Shown: in pieces, positions 8,525 to 17,824 of the stretch | Layout: the number at the start of each line of letters is the position of its first letter | Numbering within the stretch: position 1 is the first letter of the stretch | Assembly (NCBI RefSeq): GCF_003054555.1 | Contig: NZ_CP026304.1 | Location: 6,758,001-6,822,000 of the forward strand | Direction of reading: 5' to 3' | Source of the DNA: Streptomyces lunaelactis | GTDB lineage: Bacteria; Actinomycetota; Actinomycetes; Streptomycetales; Streptomycetaceae | Length of the DNA stretch: 64,000 nt | The notes under the pieces: model-generated | What the model was told of the DNA's origin: nothing | Databases searched by the model: none | Seen by the model: the letters and a program-made list of their open reading frames with translations, nothing else | Program-made: the position numbers and the translations under genes

Positions 8525-9784
8525 TCACTCCTGACCCTTGCTCACCTCGGTGCTCACTGTCTGCAGCTGGCCCTTCGCGTCGTACGTGTACACCTCGATC
8601 GTCGCCTGGCCGGGCTCACCGGCGTCGGTGAAGTCGAGCGGACCGCTCACACCGTCGTAGTCGATGTCCTTGCCGTCGGCGATCAGCTCCTTGCAGGCGG
8701 CGAACGAATTGCACTTCTCGCCGTCCTTGGTGACCGCGATCATCTCGTCGACGAACTTGCCCGGGTCGTCCGACTTGGCCTGCTCCGCGGCGAGCGCGAT
8801 GGTCGTCACGCAGTCAAATGTCTGCGGTGCGAACTGCAGCTCCTTCAGAGTCGGCGCGAACGCCTTCAGCGCCTTCACGTACTCCGGGTTGGACGCCGAT
8901 GCCGGAGCCGTCCCCTTCATCCCGGCGAGCGTGGCGGGCTTGCCCGGGGCGACGAGGGCAGGCAGTTCCTCACTCCGCAGCCCGTCGGTTCCGTACAGAC
9001 CGATCTGCTGGGGCCCGAGTCCTGCCTCGATCATGCCCTGGAGGATCTGTGTGCCCTCCTCGAAGGCGATCACCACGGCGGCATCCGGCTTCGAGTTCTT
9101 GACCTGCTGCACGAGCTGGTCGTAGTTCGTGGCCTTCGGGTCGTACGTCTCGGCGACCGTCACGGTCGCGCCGCCGTCCTCCAGAGCCTTCTTGGTGGAG
9201 TCCAGCAGCCCCTTTCCGTAGTCGTCGGCGCGCGCGACCAGGGCCACGCGCTTGTGGCCGTCGCCCTGGATGGTCTTCGCCAGGATCGGCCCCTGGAGGG
9301 CGTCACTCGGCGCGGTACGGAAGTAGAACCCGCCGTCGTCGTAGTCGGTGAACGTGGGTGCGGTGTTGGACCCGGAGCACTGGACGACACTTTCACCGGT
9401 GACCCGGTCGATGATCGCCAGTGACATCCCGGAAGCCGCGGCACCGATGATCGCATCGACACCCGTGTTCAGTACCCGGTCCGCCGACTGTGCCGCCACG
9501 GCCTCCTGGCCAGCCTCGTCACCACCGGCCACTTTCGGAATCGGCTTGCCGAGCACACCACCGGCGTCATTGATGGTCTTGATCGCGAAATTCGTCGACT
9601 GGATCATCGGCGGGCCGAGGAAGGCCAGCTGTCCCGTCTCCGGCAGGACGTAGCCGAGCTTGAGCTGGCCGTCGTCGTCCTTTCCGGGAGCCGATGACTG
9701 AGCACTGCCACTCGTGCCGCATGCGGTCAGCAGGAGTATGGCCGCGCCTGTGAAGATCGCGGACCGTCGTATCGACGTTTTCAT
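8525..9784 (-). CDS. livK: Branched-chain amino acid ABC transporter substrate-binding lipoprotein
   Basis: The 419-residue protein has a lipoprotein signal ending in LLTACG (lipobox Cys near residue 22), followed by a Ser/Gly linker. The Peripla_BP_6 domain begins LKLGYVLPETGQLAFLGPP. AGGAGG lies 6 bases before the ATG. This is the extracellular receptor for the LivHMFG importer, anchored on the outer face of the membrane. It is convergent with livF, so its expression can be set separately from the channel. Leu/Ile/Val is the family default; other amino acids or amides are possible ligands. Confidence 0.9.
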   Translation of the reverse strand: MKTSIRRSAIFTGAAILLLTACGTSGSAQSSAPGKDDDGQLKLGYVLPETGQLAFLGPPMIQSTNFAIKTINDAGGVLGKPIPKVAGGDEAGQEAVAAQSADRVLNTGVDAIIGAAASGMSLAIIDRVTGESVVQCSGSNTAPTFTDYDDGGFYFRTAPSDALQGPILAKTIQGDGHKRVALVARADDYGKGLLDSTKKALEDGGATVTVAETYDPKATNYDQLVQQVKNSKPDAAVVIAFEEGTQILQGMIEAGLGPQQIGLYGTDGLRSEELPALVAPGKPATLAGMKGTAPASASNPEYVKALKAFAPTLKELQFAPQTFDCVTTIALAAEQAKSDDPGKFVDEMIAVTKDGEKCNSFAACKELIADGKDIDYDGVSGPLDFTDAGEPGQATIEVYTYDAKGQLQTVSTEVSKGQE

Positions 9785-9960
9785 GTCGGCCTCCTCGCAG
9801 TGGAGGCTGGCGGTGGGTCGACAGGCCGGCCTTCCGCCCGCCCTATGTAAAGAGAGTAGAACGATCAGGCCTCGTTGGGGAGCGGAGGAGGCGGTGACGC
9901 CGAGAAGGGTGAATCGTCAACGTTCGTGGCCGGCCGGCCGGATGCGGTCGTGTCCGTAGG

Positions 9961-10350
9961 TTACTTGGGCTGCAGCAGGTCCCAGCGGTTGCCGTACAGG
10001 TCCTCGAAGACCGCGACCGAGCCGTACGGCTCGTGTCGCGGCTCCTCCAGGAAGCGGACGCCCGCCGCCGTCATTCGCGCGTGGTCGGCCGCGAAGTCCC
10101 CGGTGTGCAGGAAGAAGCCGACCCGCCCACCCGCCTGCGCGCCCACGCTCGCGCGCTGGACGTCGTCCTTGGCGCGGGCCAGCAGGAGCGCCGAGCCATG
10201 GCCCGTACCGCGCGGGCGGACCACCACCCAGCGCGTACCGTCCCCGCGGTCGGTGTCCTCGATCAGCTCGAAGCCGAGGGCGTCGGTGTAGAAGGCGATG
10301 GCCTCGTCGTAGTCACGGACGACAAGGGTGACCAGGGCGATGTACGACAT
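9961..10350 (-). CDS. VOC family (glyoxalase/bleomycin resistance-like) protein
   Basis: A 129-residue protein with the VOC pattern: YDEAIAFYTDALGFELIED near residue 13 and EPYGSVAVFEDLYGNRWDLLQ at the C terminus, which gives the typical metal-site Glu. Proteins of this type include glyoxalase I, dioxygenases and antibiotic-binding proteins; which applies here cannot be told from the sequence. A promoter-like pair lies so close to the ATG that the mRNA may be leaderless. The gene is divergent from a P-loop kinase (49 bp between starts). Confidence 0.85.
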   Translation of the reverse strand: MSYIALVTLVVRDYDEAIAFYTDALGFELIEDTDRGDGTRWVVVRPRGTGHGSALLLARAKDDVQRASVGAQAGGRVGFFLHTGDFAADHARMTAAGVRFLEEPRHEPYGSVAVFEDLYGNRWDLLQPK

Positions 10351-10359
10351 ACGGACCAC

Positions 10360-10387
10360 GTTATACGTATGACTCGCCAAGCGGCAA
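10360..10387 (-). promoter_or_regulatory. Candidate promoter of the VOC gene, possibly giving a leaderless mRNA
   Basis: On the minus strand, TTGCCG (10387-10382) and TATAAC (10365-10360) are 16 bp apart, close to a vegetative sigma-70-type promoter. Only 9 bases separate the -10 hexamer from the ATG at 10350, so the transcript would start at or just before the start codon. No ribosome site is visible, which agrees with leaderless translation, common in actinomycetes. Confidence 0.4.
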
Positions 10388-10399
10388 CGCGATGGAACA

Positions 10400-11059
10400 A
10401 TGCGCACCATGCATGCGCCGCCGCCCCCGCCACGACCGCAGTACCCACCGCACCTCCTGTACCGCGCCCGCGAGCTCGCCGTCCCCGGCCGCCGGCTCAT
10501 CCTGGGCATCGCAGGAGCCCCCGGCGCCGGGAAGACGACCCTCGCCGCCCATCTCGTCGACGCCCTCGACGGGCTCGCCGTCCTCGTCCCCATGGACGGC
10601 TTCCACCTCGCCCAGGCCGAACTCGCCCGCCTCGGCCGCGCCGGCCGCAAGGGCGCACCCGACACCTTCGACGCCGCCGGGTACGCCGCCCTGCTAGCCA
10701 GGCTGCGCGTCCCCGCCCCGGGCGGCACGGTCTACGCACCCGCCTTCGACCGCGCCCTGGAGGAAGCCGTGGCCGGCAGCATTCCGGTCGACCCCGGCAT
10801 CCCCCTCGTCGTCACCGAGGGCAACTACCTGCTGCACGACGGAGGCCCCTGGGCGCAGGTCCGCCCCCTCCTCGACGAGGTCTGGTACCTGGAGATCGAC
10901 GACGCCGTACGCGTACGCCGCCTCGTCGACCGGCATGTGCGGTACGGCAAGCAGCGGGCGTACGCCGAGCGCTGGGTCCAGGACTCCGACGAGCGCAACG
11001 CCCGGCTGGTCGCACGCGGCCGCAACCGCGCCGACTTCGTGGTCACCCAGGCGCTGTAG
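10400..11059 (+). CDS. P-loop nucleoside/nucleotide kinase family protein
   Basis: The 219-residue protein has Walker A GAPGAGKTT near residue 39. It has the PMDGFHL and RKGAPDTFDAAGY motifs of the uridine kinase/pantothenate kinase/phosphoribulokinase superfamily (YggC/FrcK-like subgroup). It also has a lid region with RRLVDRHVRYGKQRAYAERW. It likely phosphorylates a small hydroxylated metabolite, but the substrate is not deducible. A Pro-rich start (APPPPPRPQYPPH) precedes the domain. No strong ribosome site stands before ATG 10400; an in-frame ATG three codons later is also possible. The next gene starts about 95 bp downstream. Confidence 0.8.
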   Translation: MRTMHAPPPPPRPQYPPHLLYRARELAVPGRRLILGIAGAPGAGKTTLAAHLVDALDGLAVLVPMDGFHLAQAELARLGRAGRKGAPDTFDAAGYAALLARLRVPAPGGTVYAPAFDRALEEAVAGSIPVDPGIPLVVTEGNYLLHDGGPWAQVRPLLDEVWYLEIDDAVRVRRLVDRHVRYGKQRAYAERWVQDSDERNARLVARGRNRADFVVTQAL

Positions 11060-11155
11060 CCCGCGTGGTCACAGGCCCTGTAGCCCGCTCGGACCCGGTC
11101 GGTACGCTCAAGGTCCTGATCGGGTCCTGATTCGCGTATGCGGAAGGCGGTAGAC

Positions 11156-12127
11156 GTGGGGTTGTTCCGGCGAGGGCCGAAGCGCGACGGACGCGATGCA
11201 CCCCGGGACCCCGAGTTCTCCTTCTTCTCGGAAGCCGAGGGCGCACGCTTCCGCGCCCAGGTGCGGGAGGCCTTCGCCGAGAAGGGCCTCGAGGTGAGTG
11301 TCTACGCCGATGTGGTGTCCGACAGCGAAGGCCGCCAGTTCGGGCTCGCCAATCTCGCCGCCGTCTGCCACAACGACGAGCGCGGGCCCCGCGCTTGGCC
11401 CGAAGTGGTGCGGCAGCACGTCGGAATGGTGCTGCGCACCATGGACGCGCCCTCCGCGCTGGACACCCTGCCGACCGAGCAGATCCGCGCCCAGCTCTAC
11501 CCCCGCGTCGTCGGCGCCGACGGGCTCAACCCCGAGAACTTCGCCTACGCGCGCTCCCTCGCCCCCGGCCTGTACGAAATCCTCGCGCTCGACCTCCCGG
11601 AGAGCGTCATGATGCTCACGGACGAGGCCCTGGAACCGCTCGGCGACCTCCGGTACCTGCGCGACCAGGCGCTCTACAACCTCAGGGGACTGCCTGTCGA
11701 GGGCCACGAGACCGTCAAGGACTCCGAGGGCATGCGCTTCGAGGTGGTACTCGGCGACTCCTTCTACACCGCCAGCCGCGTCCTGGCGCTGGACGCCGTC
11801 GTGCGGCAGGTCACCGGAGACGAGCTCACCGCCGACGGCGCACTCGTGGCGATGCCCTTCCGGCACCAGCTCGCCTTCCACGCCATCCACGACACCGGCA
11901 TGATCTCCGCGCTCAGCGCCATGGCCTCGTTCGCCGCGGCCGGCTACACCGACACCCCCGGTGCCATCAGCCCGTACGTCTACTGGTGGCGCGACGGCAC
12001 GCTCACTCAGCTCAGCGACCGCGACGAGGACGGCGATGGTCTGCGGATCGTGGTCGGCGACGACTTCCAGGAGCTGCTCGAGCGGCTCGTCGCGCAGGAG
12101 AACAACGACCGCGGCGACGACGCCTGA
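11156..12127 (+). CDS. Hypothetical protein upstream of an M24 peptidase
   Basis: I do not recognise a characterised family. The 323-residue cytoplasmic protein starts MGLFRRGPKRDG and has no signal peptide or membrane segment. It is rich in acidic residues and looks like one globular domain repeated loosely in its two halves (RDQALYNLRGLPVE and the C-terminal YWWRDGTLTQLSD). GTG 11156 was preferred over ATG 11138 because GGAAGG lies 8 bases upstream. The M24 peptidase gene follows after 39 bp and is probably co-transcribed. Confidence 0.65.
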   Translation: MGLFRRGPKRDGRDAPRDPEFSFFSEAEGARFRAQVREAFAEKGLEVSVYADVVSDSEGRQFGLANLAAVCHNDERGPRAWPEVVRQHVGMVLRTMDAPSALDTLPTEQIRAQLYPRVVGADGLNPENFAYARSLAPGLYEILALDLPESVMMLTDEALEPLGDLRYLRDQALYNLRGLPVEGHETVKDSEGMRFEVVLGDSFYTASRVLALDAVVRQVTGDELTADGALVAMPFRHQLAFHAIHDTGMISALSAMASFAAAGYTDTPGAISPYVYWWRDGTLTQLSDRDEDGDGLRIVVGDDFQELLERLVAQENNDRGDDA

Positions 12128-12166
12128 GCGCTCGCGCGGAGCCTTTCGTACAGGGAGGATGAAGCC

Positions 12167-13288
12167 ATGCCCACCACGCCCGCGCCCTTCACCGCTGCCG
12201 ACTACCGGGCCCGTATGGCCCGTGCCGCCGACGCCGCCGCCGACGCGGGGCTCGCGGGACTGCTGGTCGCGCCCGGCCCCGATCTGGTGCACCTCACCGG
12301 CTACCGGCCGGTGCCCACCGAACGCCTCACGCTGCTCGTGCTCACCCCCGGCCGGGACCCGGTTCTCGTCGTCCCCACCCTGGAGGCGCCGGACGCCGAA
12401 CAGGCAACCGGCGCGCCCGCGCTCACCCTGCGCGACTGGACCGACGGCACGGATCCGTACGCCGTCACCGCGCCGCTCCTTGGCGCGCAGGGGCGCTTCG
12501 GCGTCAGCGACAACGCCTGGGCGATGCACCTCATCGGACTCCAGCGGGCGCTGCCCGGCACCTCGCACGTATCGCTCACCGAGGCGCTGCCCATGCTGCG
12601 CGCGGTCAAGGACGCGCAGGAGCTGGCCAGGCTCGAAGCGGCCGGGGCCGCCGCCGACGACACGTACCGCGAGATCCTCAAGGTGCCCTTCGCCGGGCGC
12701 GAGGAGAGCGAGGTCGCGGCCGATCTCGCCGCGCTGCTCCGGCAGTCCGGGCACTCCCAGGTCGACTTCACCGTCGTCGGCTCAGGACCGAACGGCGCCA
12801 ATCCGCACCACGAGGCGGGCGACCGGACCATCCTCCACGGCGACATGGTCGTCCTCGACTTCGGCGGCCTGAAGCACGGCTACGGCTCCGACACCACCCG
12901 TACCGTCCATGTCGGCGAGCCGTCTGTCGCCGAGCAGCGAGTCCACGACGTCGTACGGGAGGCGCAGCAGGCCGGCTTCGCGGCCGTCCGGCCGGGGGTG
13001 GCCTGCCAGGAGGTGGACCGGGCGGCGCGCGCGGTGATCACCGAGTTCGGGTACGGCAGGAACTTCATCCACCGCACCGGCCACGGCATCGGTGTCACCA
13101 CGCACGAACCCCCGTACATGATCGAGGGCGAGGAGCAGCCGCTCGTTCCCGGCATGTGCTTCTCGATCGAGCCCGGGATCTATCTCCCCGGCCGCTTCGG
13201 TGTCCGCATCGAGGACATCGTCACGGTCACCGAGGACGGCGGCCTCCGCTTCAACAACACCCCGCGCGAGATGGCGATCGTGGAGTAG
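12167..13288 (+). CDS. M24 family metallopeptidase (Xaa-Pro aminopeptidase-like)
   Basis: The 373-residue protein has an N-terminal creatinase-like domain (about residues 1-140) and a C-terminal pita-bread domain. The metal ligands are visible in order: VVLDFGG (Asp), YGSDTTRT (Asp), HRTGHGIG (His), FSIEPGIYL (Glu) and VRIEDIV (Glu). It probably removes N-terminal residues before proline using two metal ions in the cytoplasm. GGGAGG lies about 8 bases before the ATG. It follows the hypothetical gene by 39 bp and ends 22 bp from the convergent treZ. Confidence 0.9.
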   Translation: MPTTPAPFTAADYRARMARAADAAADAGLAGLLVAPGPDLVHLTGYRPVPTERLTLLVLTPGRDPVLVVPTLEAPDAEQATGAPALTLRDWTDGTDPYAVTAPLLGAQGRFGVSDNAWAMHLIGLQRALPGTSHVSLTEALPMLRAVKDAQELARLEAAGAAADDTYREILKVPFAGREESEVAADLAALLRQSGHSQVDFTVVGSGPNGANPHHEAGDRTILHGDMVVLDFGGLKHGYGSDTTRTVHVGEPSVAEQRVHDVVREAQQAGFAAVRPGVACQEVDRAARAVITEFGYGRNFIHRTGHGIGVTTHEPPYMIEGEEQPLVPGMCFSIEPGIYLPGRFGVRIEDIVTVTEDGGLRFNNTPREMAIVE

Positions 13289-13310
13289 CCGGGTCCGCAG
13301 GGGAAGGTGC

Positions 13311-15056
13311 TCAGCCGTCCGCCAGGACGGCACAGGACTCCGGCGGCAGGTGCAACAGGCCGTCCGCGCCGGGCGCCCGGACCGGCTCCCAGGCCGCCAG
13401 CACCCTGCCCCCGCCGCCCAGCGGGATCACGGCCGGCTCCTTGGCGAGATTGACCGCGATCCGCGCGTCGCCGCGCCGGTACGCCAGCCAGCGCGCCTCT
13501 TCGTCGTACGCCACGTTCACCGCCGCGAGATCCGGATCGGTGAGATCCGACTGCGTACGGCGCAGGGCGATCAGCTCGCGGTGCCAGGCCAGCAGCCGGG
13601 CGTGCGGCTCCCGCTCCCGCTCGGACCTGTCCAGGCACGAGCGCTCCGTGGTGAGCGGATCCTGCGGGTCGGGAATCTCTTCCGCCGCCCAGCCGTGGGC
13701 CGTGAACTCCCTCCGTCTGCCCGTGCGTACGGCCTCGGCGAGCTCCGGGTCGGTGTGGTCGGTGAAGAACTGCCAGGGCGTGCGGGCGCCCCACTCCTCG
13801 CCCATGAACAGCATCGGCGTGAAGGGACCGGTCAGTACCAGCGCGGCCGCGCACGCCAGCAGCCCGGGGGAGAGGGTGGCCGAGAGCCGGTCGCCCAGTG
13901 CCCGGTTGCCGACCTGGTCGTGGGTCTGGGCATAGCCGAGGAAGCGGTGTGCGGCGGTTCGCGTCACGTCGACGGGGCGGCCGTGCGTACGGCCCCGGAA
14001 GCTCGAATACGTACCGTCGTGGAAGAAACCGCGGGTGAGGGTCTTGCCGATCGCCGCAAGCGGTGCGGTGGCGAAGTCGGCGTAGTAGCCCTGGGCCTCA
14101 CCGGTCAGCGCGGTGTGCAGGGCGTGGTGGAAGTCGTCGTTCCACTGGGCCTGCAGACCGAGGCCGCCCGCCTCGCGCGGCGTCGTCGTGCGCGGATCGC
14201 CCAGATCCGACTCGGCGATCAGGAACAGCGGACGCCCGAGCTCCGCGGAGAGCGCGTCGACGGCGGCCGAGAGCTCCTCCAGGAAGGGCAGCGCCCGCGT
14301 GTCGGCGAGGGCGTGCACCGCGTCGAGGCGCAGCCCGTCGAGCCGGTGTTCGCGCAGCCAGGCGAGCGCGCTGCCCAGCAGATACGCGCGGACCTCGTCC
14401 GAGCCGGGGGCGTCCAGGTTGACCGCCGCGCCCCACGGGGTGTGGTGGGTCTCGGTGAAGTACGGGCCGAAGGAGGGGAGGTGGTTCCCGGACGGGCCGA
14501 GGTGGTTGTGGACCACGTCGAGCACCACCCCGAGACCATGGCCGTGGGCCGTGTCGACAAAGCGCCGCAGCGCCTCCGGCCCGCCGTACGGCTCGTGCAC
14601 CGCCCACAGCGACACCCCCTCGTAGCCCCAGCCGTGCACCCCGGGGAAGGGGCACAGCGGCATCAGCTCGATATGCGTGATCCCCAACTCGGCCAGCTCG
14701 CCGAGCCGTTCGGCCGCCGCGTCCAGCGTGCCCTCGCGGGTGTACGTGCCGACGTGCAGCTCGTACAGGACCGCGCCGCCGAGCCCCCGGCCCGGCCAGT
14801 CGTGCCGCCAGGCATGGGCGCCCGGGTCGACCACTGCGCTCATTCCGTCGGGTCCGGAGGGCTGCCGGCGTGAGCGCGGATCGGGCAGTACGGGCCCGCC
14901 GTCCAGCGCGAAGCCGTAGTGGGCCCCTTCGGCCGCCTCGGCCTCCGTGCTCCACCAGCCCGCACGCTCCTCGGCGCGCTCCATGGGCAGCTCCTCGCCC
15001 TCCAGCCACAGCGCGACCCGTTCCTCGGCCTGCGGTGCCCACACCTCGAACAGCAC
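13311..15056 (-). CDS. treZ: Maltooligosyltrehalose trehalohydrolase
   Basis: TreZ cleaves trehalose from the end of maltooligosyl-trehalose made by TreY. The 581-residue length fits the family. The N-terminal E-set/CBM48-like part begins VLFEVWAPQAEERVALW. The GH13 barrel follows, with LRLDAVHAL (nucleophile Asp), LFLIAESDLGDPR (acid/base Glu) and YAQTHDQVGNRALG. GTG 15056 was chosen as start because it begins the conserved domain and follows GAGGGG; a longer frame upstream reads as low-quality sequence. It is divergent from the beta-glucosidase gene. treY and glgX are on the same strand about 4.6 kb and 7 kb away, so the pathway is split by other genes. Confidence 0.92.
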   Translation of the reverse strand: MLFEVWAPQAEERVALWLEGEELPMERAEERAGWWSTEAEAAEGAHYGFALDGGPVLPDPRSRRQPSGPDGMSAVVDPGAHAWRHDWPGRGLGGAVLYELHVGTYTREGTLDAAAERLGELAELGITHIELMPLCPFPGVHGWGYEGVSLWAVHEPYGGPEALRRFVDTAHGHGLGVVLDVVHNHLGPSGNHLPSFGPYFTETHHTPWGAAVNLDAPGSDEVRAYLLGSALAWLREHRLDGLRLDAVHALADTRALPFLEELSAAVDALSAELGRPLFLIAESDLGDPRTTTPREAGGLGLQAQWNDDFHHALHTALTGEAQGYYADFATAPLAAIGKTLTRGFFHDGTYSSFRGRTHGRPVDVTRTAAHRFLGYAQTHDQVGNRALGDRLSATLSPGLLACAAALVLTGPFTPMLFMGEEWGARTPWQFFTDHTDPELAEAVRTGRRREFTAHGWAAEEIPDPQDPLTTERSCLDRSEREREPHARLLAWHRELIALRRTQSDLTDPDLAAVNVAYDEEARWLAYRRGDARIAVNLAKEPAVIPLGGGGRVLAAWEPVRAPGADGLLHLPPESCAVLADG

Positions 15057-15157
15057 TGGCGGTCCCCTCGTCGTCGATGCCCGTCGTCGATGTCGACCCC
15101 ATCCTGGCAAGATCGGGGTCTGGAAGACGTGTCCTTGGGCCATTAAGGTCACGAACC

Positions 15158-16519
15158 ATGTCGACGACGCTGCCGCCGCTGCCCGCCTTCCCGCCCGGCT
15201 TCCTCTGGGGCGCGTCCGCCTCCGCCTTCCAGACCGAGGGAGCCGCCGACACCGACGGCAAGGGGCCCTCCGGATGGGATGCCTTCGCCGCCCAGGGCCG
15301 GATCAAGGACGGTGCCGACGCCTCGCGCGGCACCGGCTTCCACGCCCGCTACCGCGAGGATGCCGCCCTGCTCGCCGGGCTCGGCGCGGATGCCTTCCGC
15401 TTCTCGGTGAGCTGGCCGCGCGTCGTCCCCGGCGGCAGCGGCCCGGCGAACACCGCCGGGCTCGACTTCTACGACCGGCTCGTCGACGAGCTGTGCACCC
15501 ACGGCATCACCCCCGCGCCCACGCTCTACCACTGGGACACCCCGCTGCCGCTGGACGAGGCGGGCGGCTGGCTCAACCGCGACACGGCGGCCCGCTTCGC
15601 CGAGTACGCCTCCGTCGTCGCCGAGCGGCTCGCCGACCGCGTACCGATGTGGATCACCATCAACGAACCGGCCGAAGTGACCCTGCTCGGCTACGCGCTC
15701 GGCGAGCACGCGCCAGGCAAGCGGCTCCTCTTCGACGCGCTGCCCGCCGCCCACCACCAGCTGCTCGCCCATGGACTCGCCGTCCAGGCGCTGCGTGCGG
15801 CGGGCGCCGCGAACATCGGCCTCGCCGTCTCCCACTCGCCGGTATGGACCGCGGGGACGAGCGAGGAGGACCGGTTCGGCGCGGAGCTCTACGACACGAT
15901 CACCAACTGGATGTTCGCCGACCCGATCCTCACCGGCCGCTACCCCGACGAGAACTTCGCCGCCCTGATGCCGGGACCGGTCGCCGAGGACCTCGCCGTC
16001 ATCTCCGAACCGCTCGACTGGTACGGCGTGAACTACTACCAGCCGATGGTCGTCGGCGCCCCGTCGAAGGACGCCCTCGGCGACTTCGCAGGCGTCGGGC
16101 TGCCCGCCGAACTCCCCTTCGGAATCCGGGAGACCGAGAGCGAGCAGCGCACGGACTTCGGCTGGGCGGTCGTGCCCGACGGACTGCGCGAGCTGCTGGT
16201 GCTGCTCAAGGACCGGTTCGGCGACAAGCTCCCGCCGGTGTACATCACCGAGAACGGCTGCTCGTACGACGGTCTCGACGACCAGCGGCGTATCGACTTC
16301 CTCGACGGTCATCTGCGTTCGCTGCACGAGGCGATCGACGCGGGCGTCGATGTCCGCGGCTACTTCACCTGGTCGCTCACCGACAACATCGAATGGGTCG
16401 AGGGCGCTGCCCAGCGCTTCGGTCTCGTCCACGTCGACTACGAGACGCTGAAGCGCACGCCGAAGGCGTCGTACGCCTGGTACCGGGACGCCATCGCCGC
16501 CCAGAAGTCAGGGCATTGA
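15158..16519 (+). CDS. GH1 family beta-glucosidase
   Basis: The 453-residue protein is a complete GH1 barrel: FPPGFLWGASASAFQTEGA at the start, ITINEPAEV with the acid/base Glu, YITENGCSYDG with the nucleophile Glu, and WSLTDNIEWVEG near the end. There is no signal peptide, so it acts on imported beta-glucosides such as cellobiose in the cytoplasm. It starts at ATG 15158; upstream codons in the frame are antisense to treZ. The convergent MFS gene, 14 bp away, may import or export a related sugar. No CebR-like LacI regulator is nearby. Confidence 0.93.
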   Translation: MSTTLPPLPAFPPGFLWGASASAFQTEGAADTDGKGPSGWDAFAAQGRIKDGADASRGTGFHARYREDAALLAGLGADAFRFSVSWPRVVPGGSGPANTAGLDFYDRLVDELCTHGITPAPTLYHWDTPLPLDEAGGWLNRDTAARFAEYASVVAERLADRVPMWITINEPAEVTLLGYALGEHAPGKRLLFDALPAAHHQLLAHGLAVQALRAAGAANIGLAVSHSPVWTAGTSEEDRFGAELYDTITNWMFADPILTGRYPDENFAALMPGPVAEDLAVISEPLDWYGVNYYQPMVVGAPSKDALGDFAGVGLPAELPFGIRETESEQRTDFGWAVVPDGLRELLVLLKDRFGDKLPPVYITENGCSYDGLDDQRRIDFLDGHLRSLHEAIDAGVDVRGYFTWSLTDNIEWVEGAAQRFGLVHVDYETLKRTPKASYAWYRDAIAAQKSGH

Positions 16520-16533
16520 TCAGGGCACTGATC

Positions 16534-17760
16534 TCAGGCCACTGAGCGGATCCTCCACACCAGCACCCCGCCGAGGACCGTCACCACGGTGGCCGTCAGA
16601 TACAGCCCGGCGTACCCGCCCGCGTACGCCACGATCGGCGCGGCCAGCCCCGGGCCGAGGACCTGGGGGGCCGAATTGGCGATGTTGATGACGCCCAGAT
16701 CCTTGGCCCGGTCGCCGGCCTCCGGCAGCACCTGGGTGATCAGCGCCTGGTCGACGGCGATGTAGACCCCGAAGCCGAGGCCCAGCAGCGCTGCCGCGCC
16801 CATCGCCACCGGCCAGGTGTGCCAGAAGGTGAGCAGCAGCGAGGCCACCGCCATCACCACCGAACCGACCGCCACCAGCGCCTTGCGCCGCCCCAGCCGG
16901 TCCGAGACCACCCCGCCGGCCACCGCCGTCACCACCACGCCAGCCGTGTAGAGAAGCGTCAGAATCAGCACGCCCTCGTCCGGGTCCGGGTAATGCACCG
17001 CGTCTTTGAGGAAATACAGCAGATAGAGCGTGCCCATCGCATTCCCGAGCATCACCAGAAAGCGGGTGAGCCAGGCCCAGCCGAAATCCGGATGCGCCCG
17101 CGGACTCACCCAGAAGTCCTTGAGCCGCACCGGCTCCCGTGCGGGGAGCGGCACTTGAGGGTCGCGCGTCAGCAGTACGAAGGGCAGCGCGCAGCACACC
17201 ACCAGCGCCCCCAGCAGCAGATAGCCCGCCGCGATCCCCGTCACCACCATGGTCACAAGGAGCGCGCCGACGACCAGCCCCAGCGTCTGCGGGATCCCGA
17301 TGAACCCGGAGACCGCTGCCCGCTGACGCACGGGCACCTGGTCCGGCACGACGGCATTGGTCCCGGCCAGCATGGCGTTGAGGCCGAGCTGCGCCAGACA
17401 CCAGCCGAGCGCCACCCCGATGACCGTCGTTTGCGCCGCGGTGACGGCGAGACCGATGGCGCCGAGCACCGCCCCGCCCAGGATCCAGGGGCGACGACGG
17501 CCGAAGCGCCCTCCCGTACGGTCCGAGAGGGCGCCCACCAGCGGATTGGCGACGACGGCGACCAGCGCGCCCACACCGGTCGCCCAGCCGAGGGCGACCT
17601 CCTTGCCCGAGGGGTCGAGTTCGTCGATCTGCTCGGCGAGCAGCACCTGAATCGGGGTCAGGAACGCCATGTACAGGCCCAAGTTGGCCAGTACGAGACC
17701 CGATACCCAGGCGCCGCCGACGCGGGTGCGGGGACCGGCTTCCGGTTCGTCCGTCTTCAT
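16534..17760 (-). CDS. MFS transporter
   Basis: The 408-residue membrane protein has about twelve hydrophobic helices. It shows the MFS loop motif GALSDRTGGRFGRRRP near residue 80 and a second copy GVVSDRLGRRKA in the C-terminal half. The start was placed at ATG 17760 (MKTDEPEAG); an in-frame GTG at 17805 would add 15 unlikely residues. It resembles sugar- or drug-type antiporters, and its convergent position to the beta-glucosidase hints at a sugar, but the substrate is open. Confidence 0.85.
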   Translation of the reverse strand: MKTDEPEAGPRTRVGGAWVSGLVLANLGLYMAFLTPIQVLLAEQIDELDPSGKEVALGWATGVGALVAVVANPLVGALSDRTGGRFGRRRPWILGGAVLGAIGLAVTAAQTTVIGVALGWCLAQLGLNAMLAGTNAVVPDQVPVRQRAAVSGFIGIPQTLGLVVGALLVTMVVTGIAAGYLLLGALVVCCALPFVLLTRDPQVPLPAREPVRLKDFWVSPRAHPDFGWAWLTRFLVMLGNAMGTLYLLYFLKDAVHYPDPDEGVLILTLLYTAGVVVTAVAGGVVSDRLGRRKALVAVGSVVMAVASLLLTFWHTWPVAMGAAALLGLGFGVYIAVDQALITQVLPEAGDRAKDLGVINIANSAPQVLGPGLAAPIVAYAGGYAGLYLTATVVTVLGGVLVWRIRSVA

Positions 17761-17824
17761 CGGCCGCTCGCCATCAGCTCGGGGGAGTCCGGAGCCTACG
17801 GACACCCCCGAGCGTGATCAATAC

